A DNA stretch of 64,000 bases from assembly GCA_900318015.1 (NCBI GenBank), contig ONJB01000005.1:1-64000 (forward strand). Reading direction: 5' to 3'. Both the position numbers and the translations under genes were made by a program. Shown here in pieces: positions 44,354-53,012 of the stretch; position 1 is the first letter of the stretch; each line of letters begins with the position of its first letter. The notes beneath the pieces were generated by a model. The model was not told where the DNA came from, ran no database searches, and saw nothing but the letters and a program-made list of their open reading frames with translations. Source of the stretch: an uncultured Bacteroidales bacterium (lineage in GTDB: Bacteria > Bacteroidota > Bacteroidia > Bacteroidales > UBA932).

Positions 44354-45799
44354 TCAACGTTTCTTGACTCGGGCGGCCAATTGACGGATTGTCTCCAGAA
44401 CCACGGTGTCCTTGAAAACAAAACAGGACGCAACGATGAAATAACATACCGTTATACCTGACGAGAGCGCCAGGCGGAAGTAGGATTTCTCGATATCCAG
44501 CGAACTGGTCATAGCCAGTATCGGCAACAAAGGGAGATAGAAAAAGAGCATCTGGAGAACTTTTTTCACCGGAAAAACGATTCCATCCTTTCCAAATACC
44601 GCCAGACAAGCGGCGATACAAACGGCCAGTTCGGCGCAAAGCCATACGACAGCGGAACCACTCGCCCCCATCCTGCCTATAAGCAGCAGATTCAGCAGAA
44701 TTCCCACGGCTGCACCGATGGAAGAATTGATGAAAATGCTCCTGTCGCTTTTCATCGGCATCAAGATTTGCATGATCAGAATCTGATCCATCCCGGCAAC
44801 CAGAATCATTGGTGAAACGATCCGCATGGGCAGGATGGCCCCTTCGTAGCCGGCTCCGGAAAAGACACGGACGATATCCAGCGCCTCTGTCTGCATCAAG
44901 AAGACAGCAGGGATTCCAACCAGAAAAAGAATGTTGAACGCCTTTCCTACATACGTACGGAATTCATCCATCCGCCCTTCCGTCAATACGGCGCTCATAC
45001 GCGGAAGCATCACAGCGGCGAAAGCAGAGATCAATGCCGTTGTGATTGTCAGTATTTTGGTTGCCGTCGTGTAGTAGCCGACCTGAACAGTGCCCTGAAT
45101 GAATCCTAAATAGATTACGTTGAAAGACGAATACATGGATGTCAGAACGAAGTTCAGTCCCAAAAGAAAGTAAGGTCCGGCAAAACGTCTGAGATCCAGG
45201 CCCTTTGTCGAAAAAGACACGGTATGACGAGCGAAAAGGACGTTGACAGCGGTATTAGCAACGACTGTCAGCGTCAGAAGCAGATAGTAGATACCGTAGT
45301 CTTCCGGTTTCCGGACAAGTAGAAACACGGCCGCAACATACAGTGTCTTGATGGCAATTGACCGGTCTGTGATGTACTTGAACTCTTCAATGCCTCGAAA
45401 ATACCATTCCAGACTAAGACTATGGGCAACCAGTTTGGCAACACCCAGGAACAGCAGTTTCCGGTAAGAAGCAAATGAAGGGACGACGAAGATGGCTACC
45501 GTCAGTAGCAGGGCGGCTGTCAGCGTCGTCAAACCATTCAACGCAAGTAAGCCTGAGAAAACTTCATTCCTCCCCTTTCCCCCGCTCCGGACCGCTGCAA
45601 TTTCCCGAACACCCAGGACGGAAATGCCCATCGTCGAAAGCACAACGAACCAGTTGACGATGTTGTCCACGAAATTGCAGACGCCTATATTCGACACCCC
45701 CAGCACCCTGGACACATAGGGATACGTAATCAGGGGAAAGAGGTAGTTGGCCAGCGTCAGGAGCGCGCTGTAGAAAAAGTTCTTCTTCAGGTTGGCCAT
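44354..45799 (-). CDS. wzx: Polysaccharide flippase (Wzx, MOP superfamily)
   Basis: The product is 481 residues with about 14 transmembrane segments. The N-terminal NFFYSALLTLANYLFPLITY and PYVSRVLGVSNIGVCNFVDN form the start typical of Wzx/RfbX proteins. It flips the undecaprenyl-diphosphate-linked repeat unit across the inner membrane before polymerisation by Wzy. It directly follows rfbB with no gap and precedes the fucosyltransferase by 2 bases. The sequence is visibly more AT-rich than the rfb genes to its right, marking the edge of the variable part of the locus. Confidence 0.93.
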   Translation of the reverse strand: MANLKKNFFYSALLTLANYLFPLITYPYVSRVLGVSNIGVCNFVDNIVNWFVVLSTMGISVLGVREIAAVRSGGKGRNEVFSGLLALNGLTTLTAALLLTVAIFVVPSFASYRKLLFLGVAKLVAHSLSLEWYFRGIEEFKYITDRSIAIKTLYVAAVFLLVRKPEDYGIYYLLLTLTVVANTAVNVLFARHTVSFSTKGLDLRRFAGPYFLLGLNFVLTSMYSSFNVIYLGFIQGTVQVGYYTTATKILTITTALISAFAAVMLPRMSAVLTEGRMDEFRTYVGKAFNILFLVGIPAVFLMQTEALDIVRVFSGAGYEGAILPMRIVSPMILVAGMDQILIMQILMPMKSDRSIFINSSIGAAVGILLNLLLIGRMGASGSAVVWLCAELAVCIAACLAVFGKDGIVFPVKKVLQMLFFYLPLLPILAMTSSLDIEKSYFRLALSSGITVCYFIVASCFVFKDTVVLETIRQLAARVKKR

Positions 45800-46939
45800 T
45801 TATCGGCCCTTATACATCTCCTCGTAATACTTCTGATACTCCCCGCTCGTGACGTTGTCCAACCAGTCTTGGTTTTCCAGGTACCAGCGGATGGTCTTCT
45901 CGATGCCTTCTTCGAACTGCAACGACGGCTCCCAGCCCAGCTCACGCTGGAGTTTGGTGCTGTCGATGGCGTAGCGGAGGTCGTGGCCGGCGCGGTCGGT
46001 CACGAAGGTGATGAGGTCCTCGTCGGCGCCTTCCGGACGGCCCAGGAGGCGGTCGGTGACGCGGATGAGGGTCTTCACGATGTCGATGTTCTTCCACTCG
46101 TTGAAGCCGCCGATGTTGTAGGTCTCGGCGACCTTTCCTTCATGGAAGATCAGGTCGATGGCGCGGGCGTGGTCCTCCACGTACAGCCAGTCGCGCACGT
46201 TCTCGCCCTTCCCGTAGACGGGCAGGGGCTTCCGATGGCGGATGTTATTGACAAACAACGGGATGAGCTTCTCCGGGAACTGGTATGGGCCATAGTTGTT
46301 GGAACAGTTCGTGACGATGGTCGGCATTCCGTAGGTGTCGTGGAACGCCCGCACGAAATGGTCGCTGGACGCCTTCGCGGCGCTGTATGGGCTGTGCGGC
46401 TGGTACTTGAGGTCCTCCGTGAAGAACTTCTCGCCGTAGGCCAGGTGATGCTCGCCGCTGGACGCCTTCGTCGTGAACGGCGGCTCGATTCCCTCCGGGT
46501 GCGTCATCTCCAGGGCGCCGTAGACTTCGTCGGTGGAGATGTGGTAGAAACGCTTGCCTTCATACTTCTCCGGGAGACCCTCCCAATACGCCTTGGCAGC
46601 CTGCAGCATGGACAGGGTACCGATGACGTTGGTCTGCGCGAAGGTGAAAGGGTCCTTGATGGACCGGTCCACATGGGACTCCGCCGCGAGATGGATCACG
46701 CCGTCCACATGTTCATCTTGCATGAGGGCCAGGACGCCCTCGAAGTCGCAGATGTCCATCTTGACGAACCGGTAGTTGGGCCGGTCCTCGATGTCCTTGA
46801 GGTTCGCGAGATTGCCCGCGTAGGTAAGCTTGTCCAGGTTGATGATCCGGTAGTCCGGGTATTTGTTCACGAACAACCGCACGACGTGGCTGCCGATGAA
46901 ACCAGCGCCGCCGGTGATGAGGATGGTTCTATTGCTCAT
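45800..46939 (-). CDS. rfbB: dTDP-glucose 4,6-dehydratase
   Basis: The product is 379 residues from MSNRTILITGGAGFIGSHVV; a longer frame into rfbC is rejected. It has YHISTDEVYGAL (catalytic Thr-Asp-Glu) and YSAAKASSDHFVRAF (Tyr-xxx-Lys). Additional matches: NCSNNYGPYQFPEKLIPL and VYGKGENVRDWLYVEDHARA, all standard RmlB blocks. It converts dTDP-glucose to dTDP-4-keto-6-deoxyglucose for rhamnose. It overlaps rfbC by 11 bases and sits directly before wzx. Confidence 0.96.
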   Translation of the reverse strand: MSNRTILITGGAGFIGSHVVRLFVNKYPDYRIINLDKLTYAGNLANLKDIEDRPNYRFVKMDICDFEGVLALMQDEHVDGVIHLAAESHVDRSIKDPFTFAQTNVIGTLSMLQAAKAYWEGLPEKYEGKRFYHISTDEVYGALEMTHPEGIEPPFTTKASSGEHHLAYGEKFFTEDLKYQPHSPYSAAKASSDHFVRAFHDTYGMPTIVTNCSNNYGPYQFPEKLIPLFVNNIRHRKPLPVYGKGENVRDWLYVEDHARAIDLIFHEGKVAETYNIGGFNEWKNIDIVKTLIRVTDRLLGRPEGADEDLITFVTDRAGHDLRYAIDSTKLQRELGWEPSLQFEEGIEKTIRWYLENQDWLDNVTSGEYQKYYEEMYKGR

Positions 46940-47465
46940 ATAGGAAAGGATGATGTTTGTCTTTTTCGGAAAGGATGACGGCTTCACGCGGGATGCGCCA
47001 GTCGATGGCGAGGGTGGGATCGTTCCAGGCAATGGCTCCCTCGGAGGAAGGGCAGTACAGGTTGTCGCACTTGTACTGGAACACGACTTCTTCGCTGAGG
47101 ACGCTGAACCCATGGGCAAAGCCCCGCGGGATGAACATCATCCGGTGGTTCTCCCCCGTCAGTTCCTCGGCATGCCACTTTCCATAGGTGGGAGATCCCT
47201 CGCGAAGATCCACGGCCACATCCAGCACGGACCCCCGCACCACCCGGACGAGTTTCGCCTGGGCAAACTCCCCCTTTTGGAAATGCAGCCCCCGGACAAC
47301 ACCGTACCGGGACTTGCTCTCGTTGTCCTGCACAAAATGGACGGCGCCCACCTTTTCCGTGAACTCCCGTTCGTTGAAACTCTCGAAGAAATACCCCCGG
47401 TCGTCCCCGAACACCTTCGGTTCAAGGATGACGAGCCCTTCGATCCCTGTCTTGATTACGTTCAT
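46929..47465 (-). CDS. rfbC: dTDP-4-dehydrorhamnose 3,5-epimerase
   Basis: The product is 178 residues, a cupin. LEPKVFGDDRGYFFESFNER, VRGLHFQKGEFAQAKLVRV (with the catalytic His region) and FIPRGFAHGFSVLSEEVVFQ are the defining RmlC motifs. It epimerises C3 and C5 of the 4-keto intermediate. Length and conserved residues are normal. It overlaps rfbD by 4 bases and rfbB by 11. Confidence 0.96.
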   Translation of the reverse strand: MNVIKTGIEGLVILEPKVFGDDRGYFFESFNEREFTEKVGAVHFVQDNESKSRYGVVRGLHFQKGEFAQAKLVRVVRGSVLDVAVDLREGSPTYGKWHAEELTGENHRMMFIPRGFAHGFSVLSEEVVFQYKCDNLYCPSSEGAIAWNDPTLAIDWRIPREAVILSEKDKHHPFLYEQ

Positions 47466-48337
47466 AGCCTATCTATGCATTTTTTCAGTGATTCATACCA
47501 GTGCGGGACCTCGACCCCGAACGTCTCCTTTACTTTCGTCTTGTCCAGGACGGAGAAATGCGGGCGGCGTACCTTGGAGGGGAACTCGTCGGAATGGCAA
47601 GGACGGATGTCGCAGGTGTTCCCGCTCAGGTCGCGGATGGCGCAGGCGAAATCGAACCAGGAGCACACCCCCTCGTCCGAGAAATGGTAGATGCCGCCCC
47701 GGTCCATCTTCCGCTCCGAGATCACCCGGAAGATGAGTTCCGCCAGGTCCCGCGCATAGGTGGGCGTGCCCACTTGGTCGAAGACGACTTTCAGCACCGG
47801 GCGCTCCGCCGTGAGCTGCCGCATCGTCCTCACGAAATTCTTCCCGTACGGCGAGTAGAGCCAGGCCGTGCGGAAGATCTGCCAGGAGCACCCGGCATCC
47901 TGCACCGCTTGCTCGCCCTGGAGTTTCGTCGCCCCATACACGCCGTTCGGATGGACTGGCCAGTCTTCCCGGCACGGAAGGGCGATGTCTCCCTGGAACA
48001 CATAGTCCGTGGAGATATGGATGAGGTGCGCTCCCCGCTCCGCCGCCACACCGGCCAGGATCCCGGGGGCGATGTGGTTCAGCAGGTCCGCCATCTGCAC
48101 ATCGTCCTCGGCCTTGTCCACGTTCGTGTAGGCCGCGCAGTTCACGATCACGTCCACCTGCTCAGAATCGCAGATGAGCCGGACCGCGTCGCGGTTGGTG
48201 ATGTCCAGATAGACGGTGTCCACCCCAGGAAGCGAGGTGACGTCCGTGAAGATGTAGCGGTCGGGAGCTCCTGCGGAGACGTTCCGCAGTTCGGTTCCCA
48301 ATTGGCCGTTGGCTCCGGTAACGAGTATGTTCATCAT
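47462..48337 (-). CDS. rfbD: dTDP-4-dehydrorhamnose reductase
   Basis: The product is 291 residues. NILVTGANGQLGTELRNV binds NADPH; VNCAAYTNVDKAEDD, HISTDYVFQG and YGATKLQGEQAV (Tyr-xxx-Lys) are the RmlD motifs. It reduces dTDP-4-keto-rhamnose to dTDP-L-rhamnose, the last step. The start could be either of two adjacent Met codons (48337 or 48334). An 89-base gap (48338-48426) separates it from the phosphatase gene; only a weak CCGGAA/TTCCGG inverted repeat is seen there, so transcription from the wza promoter may continue through. Confidence 0.95.
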   Translation of the reverse strand: MMNILVTGANGQLGTELRNVSAGAPDRYIFTDVTSLPGVDTVYLDITNRDAVRLICDSEQVDVIVNCAAYTNVDKAEDDVQMADLLNHIAPGILAGVAAERGAHLIHISTDYVFQGDIALPCREDWPVHPNGVYGATKLQGEQAVQDAGCSWQIFRTAWLYSPYGKNFVRTMRQLTAERPVLKVVFDQVGTPTYARDLAELIFRVISERKMDRGGIYHFSDEGVCSWFDFACAIRDLSGNTCDIRPCHSDEFPSKVRRPHFSVLDKTKVKETFGVEVPHWYESLKKCIDRL

Positions 48338-48426
48338 GGCAAATGTTTATATTCCCCCGCCCATTTCGGATGGACGGAGCAGAAAGACCGGAACCGCTTC
48401 TCTATCCAGAAAAACGGCTTTCCGGC

Positions 48427-49149
48427 CTATATCTCGTCGGAACCGTCCATCAGCGCGGACAGTTTCGCAATCGTCTCTTTTTTCAGCTCCTTGGCCGTAT
48501 ACTGGGCCTGGATGGCGCGGAAACGGTGACAGTCCGAACCCACCATCCGGTACCAGCCTTTATCCAGGAGATAAAGCGCCCGCTGCCGGACTTCCTCTCC
48601 ATAAAAACCGACGATGGAGGGAAGGTTCAGCTGGAGGAAACAGCCGACATTGTGCAGTTCCCGGTAATCGCCCTGGTCCATGTAGCGATAGCGTTCGGGA
48701 TGGGCGATCAAAGGGCGGTAACCCGCCTTGAGCATCCGGTCCAGGACGGTCCAGAGGTTCATGGGCGGAGCGATGGCCGAAGTTTCCACCAGGATGGTCT
48801 CCGGTCCATGCTCCAGCAGGTCCCGCTTCTCCAGGCGGTCTTCGAAGACCGTGTCGATCATGTATTCCGCCGCGAGATTCAGGGACAGTCCCCCGGTATA
48901 GACCGCTTTCAATTCGTCGAACCGCGCCCGGATTTCTTCCGTCGTATTGGGGACGTCCTCCATGATATGTGGAGTGAACCAAACTTCCGAGACGCCCTGC
49001 TCCTCCAGCCATCCGAGGATGGCCAGGGAATCATCCTGCGTCTTCACGCCGTCGTCCAGCCCGTACAAGATGTGGGAATGCTGGTCGACAGCCCCATTCA
49101 ACAGTCCACTCGCCAGAATGGATGTATGACGGTTAAACAGCCCGAACAT
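48427..49149 (-). CDS. CpsB/YwqE-type PHP-family protein-tyrosine phosphatase
   Basis: The product is 240 residues. DQHSHILYGLDDGVKTQDDS carries the first metal-binding His-x-His, VWFTPHIMEDVPNTTEEI the next, RPLIAHPERYRYMDQG the third and MVGSDCHRFRA the last. This is the metal-dependent PHP phosphatase that removes phosphate from the tyrosine cluster of BY-kinases and so cycles polymer export. It shares one base with the end of the Wzc-type kinase gene (TGATG junction), so the two are tightly coupled, and the kinase's C-terminal Gly-Tyr repeat is its obvious substrate. Confidence 0.92.
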   Translation of the reverse strand: MFGLFNRHTSILASGLLNGAVDQHSHILYGLDDGVKTQDDSLAILGWLEEQGVSEVWFTPHIMEDVPNTTEEIRARFDELKAVYTGGLSLNLAAEYMIDTVFEDRLEKRDLLEHGPETILVETSAIAPPMNLWTVLDRMLKAGYRPLIAHPERYRYMDQGDYRELHNVGCFLQLNLPSIVGFYGEEVRQRALYLLDKGWYRMVGSDCHRFRAIQAQYTAKELKKETIAKLSALMDGSDEI

Positions 49150-51593
49150 CAGGAATTCTTCGTGTCGGATTCGTTGCCATAGCCGTAACCATAGCCATAA
49201 CCATAGCCGTAACCATACCCATAACCGTAACCATACCCATGGCGGCCAGCATAGGATTCGACACCGTTAAGGATGATCGCCATGCGGTTGTACTTGCCTT
49301 CGTTGTACATCTCTTCGACGGCAGGCAAGGCTCGTTTGTCAAACAGGCCGGAACGGAGGACGAAAATGGTGATGTCCGCATGCGGGGCAACGATGCTGGT
49401 ATCGGCCACGAGGTCAATCGGAGGACAGTCCATGAACACATAGTCGTACTTTTCCTTCATGGCCTTCACCAACATTCCAAGGCGCTCGGAGACCAACAGC
49501 TCGGCCGGATTCGGCGGGATGGAGCCCACAGGAAGGAGATCGAGATTATCCTGTACTTTGACAATATGCTCGAACGGGTCATCATACTTGGCATTCAAGT
49601 ATGAGGCGACACCCGTGGAATTCTTGCCGATGGACTTGGACAGGGTCGCCTTACGGAGATCGAGGTCCAGGATCACGGCACGCTTGTTCCCCTTGAGCGC
49701 CATCGAGGCGGCTAGATTCATCAGGGTGAAAGTCTTACCGGCATTCGGATTGAAAGAAGTAATCATGATGGCCTGCGTCTCGGACTCCCGGTGAATCATC
49801 AGGTCCAGGTTCGTACGGAGTACGCGGAAAGCCTCGTTCATCGAGTCACGCTTGCCGTGTTCCACGATGATTCGGGTATTCTTGTTGTCGAAACGGTTGA
49901 GCCGGAGACGCTCCCAGTAATTGGCGGTGACACCCATCTGGGGCAGTTCAGCCAGGAACGGAACAGAGAGCTTGCTCAAGTCATTGCGGCTCTTCACCGT
50001 GGTGTCGAGCACCTTCATCACGTAAAAGACTGCGAACGGAATACCAAAGCCCAGAATGAGGGCGATCAGCAGGATCATCATCTTGTTCGGTGCGATCGGG
50101 GCGTTGCTGCCGGTCGCGCGCTGGATCAGGCGGGTATTTCCCACGGTCAGCAAGCCCTGGAGTTCATTCTCTTCCCGCTTCTGGAGGAGGAAGATGTACA
50201 GCTGCTCCTTCACCTTCTGTTGCCGCTCGATGGAGAGAAGCTCCAGCTGCTGGCCCGAAGTGGAGGAAAGGCGGCCCAGGATGGCGTTCTCCTGTGCCTC
50301 GATCTTGTTCACCTGCAGTTGCAGGGTGGAGATGAGGTTGTCGATGGACCGGTTCACGGCGAGTTTGTACATCTCGAGGCTCTTGTTCAGATCTTGCACG
50401 TACGGGTTGTTATCGCTGGAGAGGTTCAGGGAGCGGTCACGCTCGAGGAGCGCGGTATTATATTCGCGGATCTGCGCTTCGATGTTGGCGCTGGAAAGGC
50501 CGGAGTTCGCAGGCATCAGGTCATTCACGTGGGACGGATCGTTGATGAACTGCTTGATCATCTTGGCGATCGCTAGCTGGTTGGAAGCCTCGAAGCCCTG
50601 GGCCGAATAGGCGCTGGACTGCTGCATGTAGGCAGTTCCAGCCTGCTGGATGTCCGTGATGTTGTGGCTCTGCTTGAACTCCTTGATATCCTCCTCGATG
50701 CCGCCGAGTTCCCGTTCAATGACGTTCAGGCGGTCATTGATGAACAGGGAGGTGTTTCGAACCGACTGGTTCTTGTTCTCCACCCATTCCTCGTTATAGA
50801 TATCCAGGAGCGTTCCGAGGACGGCTTCAGCGCGGGCTGGGAAAACATCCTTCAGGGATAGCACGACGACGGAAGACTGCTTGGATGAGAGTCCGGAGGA
50901 GAGGCGGGCGCAGTAGGACTTGGCACGACTGGCGGCGTTGACCCAGGAGACGGTGATATCATGGGCCCACTTGTCGTAATTGGCTGTAGGATAAATGATC
51001 AGCCGCCCCACCGGGGTTTCTACGGTGTCCGAGAGGTGGCCGTTAAGTTTGTATCCTTTGAATTCTTGAGTCCCGACAAAGAAGTCGCGGATAACATAGG
51101 TGCTATCCTTGCCCTTCGCGATGTTGAAGGTAAAACTGGAGGCTGCGATATCGTCGGGAGTACGCATCTCGATTGGGGAGTTCTTGTACATCTCGCGGAC
51201 CCGCAGGAACTGGTTGTCGATGTAGGCGGTCTCCAATCCCAGGCGGGCGACGACACCCTGCATGAGGTCCGGAGCGCTGAATGCCTCCATTTCATTGTCG
51301 ACATTGGTTCCGGAGGTGTAGCGGCGGGCAGTTCCGGCAAAGGAGGTGAGGTCGCGCATCATCGAGTTCTGGGAATCCTCGTCCACGATGACCTTCTCCG
51401 TACGGCTATAGGTCTTCGGAGTCTTGTACAGATAGAATCCCGCGGCCAGGAGGGCCGCCAGGATGCAGATGGCATACCACCACTTGTGATCCCAGACAAG
51501 AGCCCAGAGGTCGGTAAGCTGCAGGGACTGCTCTTCGTCGTTGTTTGCCTGCCCGGTATAGACGGGGAAGTTGTTCAGATTGTTCTCTGCCAT
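49149..51593 (-). CDS. wzc: Wzc-type tyrosine autokinase / polysaccharide chain-length regulator
   Basis: The product is 814 residues. The N-terminal Wzz domain has TM1 (WWYAICILAALLAAGFYLY, about residue 36), a long periplasmic coiled-coil part (about residues 60-500) and TM2 (MMILLIALILGFGIPFAVFY). The cytoplasmic BY-kinase has Walker A ITSFNPNAGKTFTL, Walker A' AVILDLDLRKATL and Walker B YVFMDCPPIDLVAD. The tail ends in ten Gly-Tyr dipeptides. Autophosphorylation and dephosphorylation of such tails controls assembly with the outer-membrane export protein (Wza, next gene upstream). It is the one-piece architecture typical of Gram-negatives. Confidence 0.95.
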   Translation of the reverse strand: MAENNLNNFPVYTGQANNDEEQSLQLTDLWALVWDHKWWYAICILAALLAAGFYLYKTPKTYSRTEKVIVDEDSQNSMMRDLTSFAGTARRYTSGTNVDNEMEAFSAPDLMQGVVARLGLETAYIDNQFLRVREMYKNSPIEMRTPDDIAASSFTFNIAKGKDSTYVIRDFFVGTQEFKGYKLNGHLSDTVETPVGRLIIYPTANYDKWAHDITVSWVNAASRAKSYCARLSSGLSSKQSSVVVLSLKDVFPARAEAVLGTLLDIYNEEWVENKNQSVRNTSLFINDRLNVIERELGGIEEDIKEFKQSHNITDIQQAGTAYMQQSSAYSAQGFEASNQLAIAKMIKQFINDPSHVNDLMPANSGLSSANIEAQIREYNTALLERDRSLNLSSDNNPYVQDLNKSLEMYKLAVNRSIDNLISTLQLQVNKIEAQENAILGRLSSTSGQQLELLSIERQQKVKEQLYIFLLQKREENELQGLLTVGNTRLIQRATGSNAPIAPNKMMILLIALILGFGIPFAVFYVMKVLDTTVKSRNDLSKLSVPFLAELPQMGVTANYWERLRLNRFDNKNTRIIVEHGKRDSMNEAFRVLRTNLDLMIHRESETQAIMITSFNPNAGKTFTLMNLAASMALKGNKRAVILDLDLRKATLSKSIGKNSTGVASYLNAKYDDPFEHIVKVQDNLDLLPVGSIPPNPAELLVSERLGMLVKAMKEKYDYVFMDCPPIDLVADTSIVAPHADITIFVLRSGLFDKRALPAVEEMYNEGKYNRMAIILNGVESYAGRHGYGYGYGYGYGYGYGYGYGYGNESDTKNS
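49176..49238. repeat. Hexanucleotide tandem repeat encoding (Gly-Tyr)10 in Wzc
   Basis: Ten Gly-Tyr codon pairs plus a leading Gly. Tyr codons alternate between TAT and TAC and Gly codons between GGT, GGC and GGG in a patchy 12-18 base higher-order pattern. Each repeat is 6 bases, so length changes by slippage would add or remove Tyr phosphorylation sites without shifting frame. Confidence 0.95.
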
Positions 51594-51602
51594 GTCTCAG
51601 GT

Positions 51603-52433
51603 TTATTTGGAGCTGTTGGCCCGGTTGGTGAGGGCGATGATGAAGTTGACCGTGGTCATGGAAATGGAGGCGAGGGAAATCCAGAAACTGCCGGATTTGA
51701 AGTAGTTCTCGTTGATCTCGCCCTGGCCGGCCCGTACCTTGGAAGGCGTCACGTACACGACGTCGTTCTGCTGGAGATAATAGGCCGGAGAATCAAAGAT
51801 GGATGAATTGGTGAGGTCCAGCATGTAGATCTGGCGCTTGCCATTCTGCTCGCGGATCACCTGGACGTTTTCGCGCTGGCCATAGATCGTGAGGTCGCGG
51901 GCCAGGGCAAGTGCCTGGAGGATTGTAATCTTGTCACCAGTGACGTTATATGTGCCCGGGGATGCTACTTCACCCAGGACTGAAATCTTGAAATTCATAA
52001 ACTCGACCGTGACGACCGCATCCTTCAGAAGGCCGGCGTCCGCAAGCCGGTCCCGAATCAGATCCTGGAGTTCCCAGCGGTTGAGGCCGGCAACATAGAG
52101 GGAGCCGAGTGAGGGGAAGTTAATTTCACCCTCGTTGCTGACTACATAGCCCGTGATACGCTGGCTACCTCCAGTGGCGGCAAGTTCTGAGCCGGTATAG
52201 AACGTGGAGACCGAAAGGTTGAAGGGCACTGCCATCTTGGGATCTCGGCTCGTCACGATGATGGAAAGCTGGTCCTGGGGCTGGATGATGATTCCCTTAT
52301 TCTCTTTCATAGTCATGGACGTATCCCAATTGACATCCTGCAAATAATTGATTTTCTTGTAGGTCTGTGGGTTGCAGGAAAACAGGCCCAGGAGCAGGGT
52401 GGCGGAGCACAAGATTCTGGCTATCTTTTTCAT
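51603..52433 (-). CDS. wza: Wza-like polysaccharide export lipoprotein (BexD/CtrA/VexA family)
   Basis: The product is 276 residues from MKKIARILCSATLLLGLFSC, with a lipobox Cys at residue 20. The export domain begins around DVNWDTSMTMKENKGIIIQP and QLSIIVTSRDPKMAVPFNLS. One SLBB domain follows (ISVLGEVASPGTYNVTGDK) before a hydrophobic C-terminal helix (WISLASISMTTVNFIIAL) that could cross the outer membrane. It is the first gene of the polysaccharide operon and partner of the Wzc kinase. Confidence 0.93.
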   Translation of the reverse strand: MKKIARILCSATLLLGLFSCNPQTYKKINYLQDVNWDTSMTMKENKGIIIQPQDQLSIIVTSRDPKMAVPFNLSVSTFYTGSELAATGGSQRITGYVVSNEGEINFPSLGSLYVAGLNRWELQDLIRDRLADAGLLKDAVVTVEFMNFKISVLGEVASPGTYNVTGDKITILQALALARDLTIYGQRENVQVIREQNGKRQIYMLDLTNSSIFDSPAYYLQQNDVVYVTPSKVRAGQGEINENYFKSGSFWISLASISMTTVNFIIALTNRANSSK

Positions 52434-52458
52434 AATTCGATAATGGCGTATAAACATA

Positions 52459-52489
52459 CAAAATTACGGTTTTTCCTTTAGGAAAGCAA
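52459..52489 (-). promoter_or_regulatory. Promoter of the polysaccharide (wza-wzc...) operon
   Basis: The minus strand reads TAATTTTG (52466-52459), with TTG at 52489-52487 and 20-base spacing. The wza start is 25 bases downstream. No inverted repeat typical of invertible capsule promoters flanks it. Confidence 0.75.
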
Positions 52490-52508
52490 ATTATTGACCG
52501 GAATGTGC

Positions 52509-52516
52509 TATCTTTG
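52509..52516 (+). promoter_or_regulatory. -7 box of rnhA-pdxA, near-leaderless
   Basis: TATCTTTG ends 7 bases before the ATG at 52524. It is divergent from the wza promoter. A TTG at 52494 is too close to be a normal -33 element. Confidence 0.5.
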
Positions 52517-52523
52517 TGGGACC

Positions 52524-53012
52524 ATGGAGGAGAAACGTCCGCCCATATTCCTGTATACCGACGGGGCCGCCAGCGGCAACCCCGGCCCGGGCGGATATGG
52601 CGTCGTCCTCGTCTGTGGCGGCCGGAGAAAGGAGATTTCCGCCGGGTACCGCCTCACCACGAACAACCGCATGGAACTCCTCGCCGTCATCAAGGGCCTC
52701 GAGGCCATCAAGTGGGAGAACGCCGAAGTCCATGTCTGGAGCGACTCTTCCTACGTGGTGAAAGCCGTGAACGAAGGCTGGCTCGAAACCTGGAAACGCA
52801 CGGGATTCGCCAAGAAGAAGAATGTGGACCTCTGGCTCCGGTTCGATGCCGTGTACCGCCGGCACCGCGTTTCCTTCAACTGGCTCAAAGGCCATGCCGG
52901 CCATCCCGAGAACGAGCGCTGCGACGCCCTCGCCGTGTCGGCCTACCAAAGTGCGGACAACCTGCTGGAAGACACCGGCTATATTACTGAAAATCAAGGA
53001 TTGAACATATGA
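52524..53012 (+). CDS. rnhA: Ribonuclease HI
   Basis: The product is 162 residues. The four acidic residues of RNase HI are visible: LYTDGAASGNPGPGGYGVVL (first Asp), TTNNRMELLAVIKGLEAI (Glu), EVHVWSDSSYVVKAVN (Asp) and HPENERCDALAVSAY (last Asp); the FNWLKGHAGH segment holds the catalytic His. It degrades RNA in RNA-DNA hybrids. The start at 52524 is used because the -7 box ends at 52516; a TTG start at 52494 would lie upstream of the promoter box. It overlaps pdxA by 4 bases. Confidence 0.95.
   Translation: MEEKRPPIFLYTDGAASGNPGPGGYGVVLVCGGRRKEISAGYRLTTNNRMELLAVIKGLEAIKWENAEVHVWSDSSYVVKAVNEGWLETWKRTGFAKKKNVDLWLRFDAVYRRHRVSFNWLKGHAGHPENERCDALAVSAYQSADNLLEDTGYITENQGLNI

Noticed and set aside
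48338-48426. Terminator or small RNA in the 89-base gap between rfbD and the phosphatase gene
   Set aside because: Only a weak 6-bp inverted repeat with no T-run or promoter box is seen; read-through of the operon is more likely.
52434-52523. Invertible capsule promoter of the Bacteroides type
   Set aside because: The wza promoter is present, but no flanking inverted repeats and no invertase gene are visible; regulation by inversion is not supported.
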